Shown piece by piece: positions 61,117 through 64,000 of a stretch of 64,000 bases of DNA (position 1 is its first letter; each line of letters begins with the position of its first letter). Under the pieces are notes generated by a model. It made no database searches, was not told where the DNA came from, and was given only the letters and a program-made list of their open reading frames with translations. Made by a program: the position numbers and the translations under genes. This stretch comes from Massilia sp. Mn16-1_5 (GTDB lineage Bacteria; Pseudomonadota; Gammaproteobacteria; Burkholderiales; Burkholderiaceae_D), in assembly GCF_004798585.1 (NCBI RefSeq), contig NZ_PPXQ01000002.1:310001-374000 (forward strand), written 5' to 3'.

Positions 61117-62547
61117 TCACGCCTGCTCCGCCCCATGGTCGCGCAGGAAGCGGAAGAACTCGACGCCTTCGCGCAGGCGCCGGCGCGTCATCTCCCAGCT
61201 GTGCAGCATCTCGCGCACAATTTCCCAGATCTTCGCCGGCCGAAAATAAAAGCTGCGGTAGAACTGCTCGAGGCTGTGGTACATCTCCTGGCTCGACAGG
61301 TGCGGATAGTTGAGGGCGGCCAGCTGCACCCCGCTTTCGTTGACCAGGTGGATGGTCTTGTTCGGCGGGATCCATTCGTTTTCCAGCGCCTGTTCATACA
61401 ATTTGGTGCCCGGATAGGGCGCGGCGAGCGAGACCTGGATCGTGTGCGGATTGATCTCCTTGGCGAAGGCGATCGACTTGGCGATGGTCTCGCGGGTCTC
61501 GCCCGGCAGGCCGAGGATGAAGGTGCCGTGCACGGTGATGCCCAGTTCCCGGCAGTCGACGGCGAAGCGGCGCGCGATGTCGGTGCGCAGGCCCTTCTTG
61601 ATGTTCAGGAGGATCTGGTCGTCGCCCGACTCGTAGCCGACCAGCAGCAGGCGCAGCCCGTTCTCCTTCATGATCTTCAGGGTGGAATAGGGCACGTTGG
61701 CCTTGGCGTTGCAGGACCAGGTCACGCCGAGTGCGCCGAGGCCGCGCGCGATCTCCTCGGCGCGCGGCCGGAAGTCGGTAAAGGTGTCGTCGTCGAACAT
61801 GATCTCCTTCACATCTAGCATGTTCTCCTTGATCCAGCGGACCTCGGCCAGCACGTTTTCCGGCGAGCGGATCCGGTAGCGGTGCCCGCCCACGGTCTGC
61901 GGCCACAGGCAGAAGGTGCAGCGCGAGCGGCAGCCGCGCCCGGTGTACAGGGACACGTAGGGGTAGTTCAGGTAGCCGATGAAGTAATTGCGGATGTTCA
62001 GGTCGCGCTTGTAGATGGGCGCAACAAAAGGGAGGGCGTCCATGTCCTCGATCATCGGGCGCGGCGGATTGTGGTGGATGCCGCCGTCGGCGTCGCGCCA
62101 GCTGATCCCGGCGATATCGGCCAGCGGCCGGCCCTCGGCGATGTCGCGGCAGGTATAGTCGAACTCCTCGCGCGCGACGAAGTCGATGGCGCTGCTGGCC
62201 TGCAGCGAAGGGCCGGGATCGACCATGACCTTGGCGCCGACCATGCCGACCAGGGTCGCAGGTGTACGCTCCTTGATCAGTTCCGCGAAGCGGGCGTCGG
62301 CCGGGAAGGAGGGGGTGCTGGTATGCATGATGACCAGCTCGTAGTCCCGGGCGATGTCCAGCGTCTGCGCCACCGAGAGGCCGTCGGCGGGGGCGTCGAG
62401 CAGGCGGCTGCCGGGCACCAGGGCGGCGGGTTGCGCGAGCCAGGTCGGGTACCAGAAGGAGCGGATCTCGCGCCTGGCCTGGTAGCGCGAGCCGGCGCCG
62501 CCGTCGAAGCCGTCGAAGGAGGGCGCTTGCAGGAACAGGGTTTTCAT
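61117..62547 (-). CDS. hpnJ: hopanoid radical-SAM enzyme HpnJ
   Basis: A 476-residue B12-binding radical-SAM-type enzyme. The iron-sulfur motif is C206-x3-C210-x2-C213 (TGRGCRSRCTFCLWPQ), with a cobalamin-like N-terminal domain and the SAM-binding GITVHGTFILGLPGETRETI. HpnJ makes the cyclitol ether head group from bacteriohopanetetrol glycosides. AAGGAATCACCGAC precedes the ATG, which overlaps hpnI by four bases. Confidence 0.94.
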   Translation of the reverse strand: MKTLFLQAPSFDGFDGGAGSRYQARREIRSFWYPTWLAQPAALVPGSRLLDAPADGLSVAQTLDIARDYELVIMHTSTPSFPADARFAELIKERTPATLVGMVGAKVMVDPGPSLQASSAIDFVAREEFDYTCRDIAEGRPLADIAGISWRDADGGIHHNPPRPMIEDMDALPFVAPIYKRDLNIRNYFIGYLNYPYVSLYTGRGCRSRCTFCLWPQTVGGHRYRIRSPENVLAEVRWIKENMLDVKEIMFDDDTFTDFRPRAEEIARGLGALGVTWSCNAKANVPYSTLKIMKENGLRLLLVGYESGDDQILLNIKKGLRTDIARRFAVDCRELGITVHGTFILGLPGETRETIAKSIAFAKEINPHTIQVSLAAPYPGTKLYEQALENEWIPPNKTIHLVNESGVQLAALNYPHLSSQEMYHSLEQFYRSFYFRPAKIWEIVREMLHSWEMTRRRLREGVEFFRFLRDHGAEQA

Positions 62548-63665
62548 GTCGGTGATTCCTTCATGTTTTCCGGGGCGCGGCGGCCGTCCACGCGTAGCCG
62601 GTGTCCGCGCCAGCGCGTCGTGCTGCCGGCGAATGCGCTCAGCCACTCGAGCAGCAGCAGGCAGTCGCGCAGCGCCGCGATCGGCAGCGAAGCAAGGTTC
62701 GGCGCTGCGCGCCAGTGCAGCAGCATGCGCGCACACAAGCCCGGCAGCGCCAGCGCCCAGTTCCAGGGCGTCGGCGCCAGCCACAGGCCGAGCGCCAGCA
62801 TCGGCAGCGTGAAGCTGACGAAGCAGAAGGCATAGCCGGGCGGATTGAGCGAACGGATGGTCTGCATCCAGCGCCGCTCGCGTGCCCATAGTGCGGCCAG
62901 GCTGCGTTCGGTGACGTCGGTGCGCACGACCACGTCGGAGAGGATCGTCGCCAGCCCCTGGCGCCGGGTCAGCTCGCCGAGCCAGAAATCGTCGGCCAAG
63001 CGGTCCTTCAGTACCTCGAAGCCACCGATCCTGTTGAGCGTCTCGGTACGCAGGGCAATGGTGGCGCCAAAGCCGAAGGCGCTGCTGCCGCCGCGGCTGG
63101 CGACGCCGACCGAGGGCGCGAACCAGCTGTCGATGAAGAGCGCCCCCACTCGGCTCCAGAAGCCGCCCGCCGCAACGCCGCGATAAAGGCAGGTGACGAT
63201 GCCGACGCCGGGCTCGGCCAACGGCGCGGTCACGCGCTCGAGGTAGTCGGGGCCGGCGCCGATGTCGCTGTCGGCCACTACCAGCCACGGGTGGCGCGCC
63301 GCCGATCGCATGTTGATCAGGTTGCTCACCTTGAGGTTGCTGCCGTGGATGCGTGGGTCGGCCACCAGCCGGATGTCGACCTCGGGAAAGCGGCGTATCA
63401 GGCGCTTCACTACCACGGCGGCGGGATCGCCGGGGTCGCGCACCCCGAATATCAGCTGGTAGCAGGGATGGGTCTGTCGGCACAGGCTGGCGAGGTTGCG
63501 CTCCAGGTTGGGCTCGGCGCCGCACAGGGGCTTGAGGACGCTCACCGGGACCGGTTCCGACGCGGTGCCGCGCTGCCAGGTGCGCGGGCGACACAAGAGT
63601 GCAGCCAGCGCGTATACCGTGGCCAGCGCGGTCAGCAGCGCTCCGATAAAGGTGACGGCTGCCAT
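62544..63665 (-). CDS. hpnI: hopanoid glycosyltransferase HpnI
   Basis: A 373-residue membrane GT2 of the ceramide-glucosyltransferase type. Motifs: SVLKPLCGAEPNLERNLASL, the DxD in VADSDIGAGPDYLERV, the acceptor Asp in DRLADDFWLGELTRR and (R/Q)RRW as RERRWMQTIR; terminal helices anchor it. HpnI adds N-acetylglucosamine to bacteriohopanetetrol. AGAGACGCCG precedes the ATG. It overlaps hpnJ by four bases. Confidence 0.93.
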   Translation of the reverse strand: MAAVTFIGALLTALATVYALAALLCRPRTWQRGTASEPVPVSVLKPLCGAEPNLERNLASLCRQTHPCYQLIFGVRDPGDPAAVVVKRLIRRFPEVDIRLVADPRIHGSNLKVSNLINMRSAARHPWLVVADSDIGAGPDYLERVTAPLAEPGVGIVTCLYRGVAAGGFWSRVGALFIDSWFAPSVGVASRGGSSAFGFGATIALRTETLNRIGGFEVLKDRLADDFWLGELTRRQGLATILSDVVVRTDVTERSLAALWARERRWMQTIRSLNPPGYAFCFVSFTLPMLALGLWLAPTPWNWALALPGLCARMLLHWRAAPNLASLPIAALRDCLLLLEWLSAFAGSTTRWRGHRLRVDGRRAPENMKESPT

Positions 63666-63680
63666 CGGCGTCTCTCCATC

Positions 63681-64000
63681 TCAGCCCGGACCGGCGGCCT
63701 TGCGCCGCCCGCGAATCTCTTCAAGCTTGATGGCCACATGGCGCGCGTGCACATACTCCGCCGGCCGCTGGCGGTCGAGTGCAAGTTCCGGCGCCATCGG
63801 CCCGCTCGTGCGCACGCCCCTGAGTGCGACCTTCGCCGCCGCCAGCGGGCGCGCGATGGTGTCGACCACGGCGCTCGCCTCGTAGCCGCTGTGGACCATG
63901 CAATCGGCGCATTTTTCGTAGCGTCCGGTGCCGTAGGCATCCCAGTCGGTTTCCTCCATCAGTTCGCGAAAGCTCGCGGCATAGCCTTCGCCCAGCAGGT
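63681..64000 (-). CDS. hpnH: adenosyl hopene transferase HpnH, C-terminal part
   Basis: The C-terminal 105 residues of a radical-SAM protein continuing beyond the right edge (LLGEGYAASFREL, METDWDAYGTGRYEKCADCM, VHSGYEASAVVDTIARPLAA, then GVRTSGPMAPEL). This matches the end of HpnH, which adds the 5'-deoxyadenosyl group to hopene. The start codon lies outside the window. It is the first visible gene of the hpnH-I-J-K-L operon, 15 bases before hpnI. Confidence 0.9.
   Translation of the reverse strand, partial: LLGEGYAASFRELMEETDWDAYGTGRYEKCADCMVHSGYEASAVVDTIARPLAAAKVALRGVRTSGPMAPELALDRQRPAEYVHARHVAIKLEEIRGRRKAAGPG

Noticed and set aside
62548..63594. Upstream extension of hpnJ
   Set aside because: It lies in another frame of hpnI and lacks family similarity; the ATG at 62547 gives the proper HpnJ N-terminus.
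1..64000. CRISPR arrays, rRNA genes, insertion sequences, prophage
   Set aside because: No regularly spaced repeats, no rRNA sequence, and no transposase or phage gene was seen on either strand.

Overview
The window looks like chromosomal DNA from a GC-rich betaproteobacterium of the Oxalobacteraceae (Massilia/Duganella/Janthinobacterium type). The clues are the uvrC-pgsA-tRNA-Gly-tRNA-Cys block, two PEP-CTERM proteins, a DUF4148 protein, a Bug-type solute-binding protein and a hopanoid (hpn) cluster. This assignment is inference; there is no rRNA or other decisive marker. I see no phage, insertion sequence, integrase or CRISPR array.

Layout. 1-3.9 kb: uvrC, pgsA, four identical tRNA-Gly genes, a tRNA-Cys and a diverged second tRNA-Cys copy. 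4.2-15.1 kb: an accessory aromatic-catabolism block with LysR and GntR regulators, an MBL-fold hydrolase, an FAD monooxygenase with a DUF2783 partner, a Rieske oxygenase with its reductase, a class II aldolase/decarboxylase and two MFS transporters. 15.1-17.5 kb: a Cys-rich copper-binding protein, a PEP-CTERM protein, a MarR regulator and a small DUF4148 protein. 17.5-25.9 kb: an ion and osmotic-stress region with nhaA behind a probable lithium-type riboswitch, a fused glucosylglycerol-phosphate phosphatase/synthase with an MscS channel, a DUF389 membrane protein and a BCCT osmolyte transporter. 25.9-33.8 kb: a ferulate module with a lipoprotein tannase/feruloyl esterase, a solute-binding protein, fcs, vdh, ech and a divergent MarR regulator. 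33.8-36.7 kb: small unrelated genes, one bracketed by direct repeats. 36.7-42.2 kb: a LacI-controlled aldarate cluster with two unrelated galactarate-type dehydratases and a Bug binding protein. 42.2-49.3 kb: a cupin, an EgtB/SenA-like enzyme, a second PEP-CTERM protein, a ClC channel, an alpha/beta hydrolase, an MFS exporter and a zinc alcohol dehydrogenase. 49.6-64 kb: the hopanoid region, with dxs-hpnD-shc-hpnG and hpnM on the plus strand and hpnN-mlaA and hpnH-I-J-K-L on the minus strand; hpnH runs off the right edge.

How the parts work together. The strongest new signal is regulatory. A palindrome of the form ACATTTG-NN-CAAATGT lies over the -35 of ggpPS (osmolyte synthesis) and of the BCCT gene (osmolyte uptake), in both cases exactly 11 bases before an identical TACAAT -10. 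A shorter version lies at the ClC channel promoter. This suggests one osmotic or ionic regulon under a single unidentified repressor. Separately, both PEP-CTERM genes carry a sigma-54-like -24/-12 element at nearly the same distance from their start codons, which fits the known link between RpoN and PEP-CTERM/exopolysaccharide systems.

Small dispersed inverted repeats containing GTAGGGTGG or GTGGACTC/GTGGAGTC arms sit in several intergenic gaps. Many start codons were moved downstream of the longest open frame where a Shine-Dalgarno sequence or family alignment favoured it; these choices are stated in each entry.
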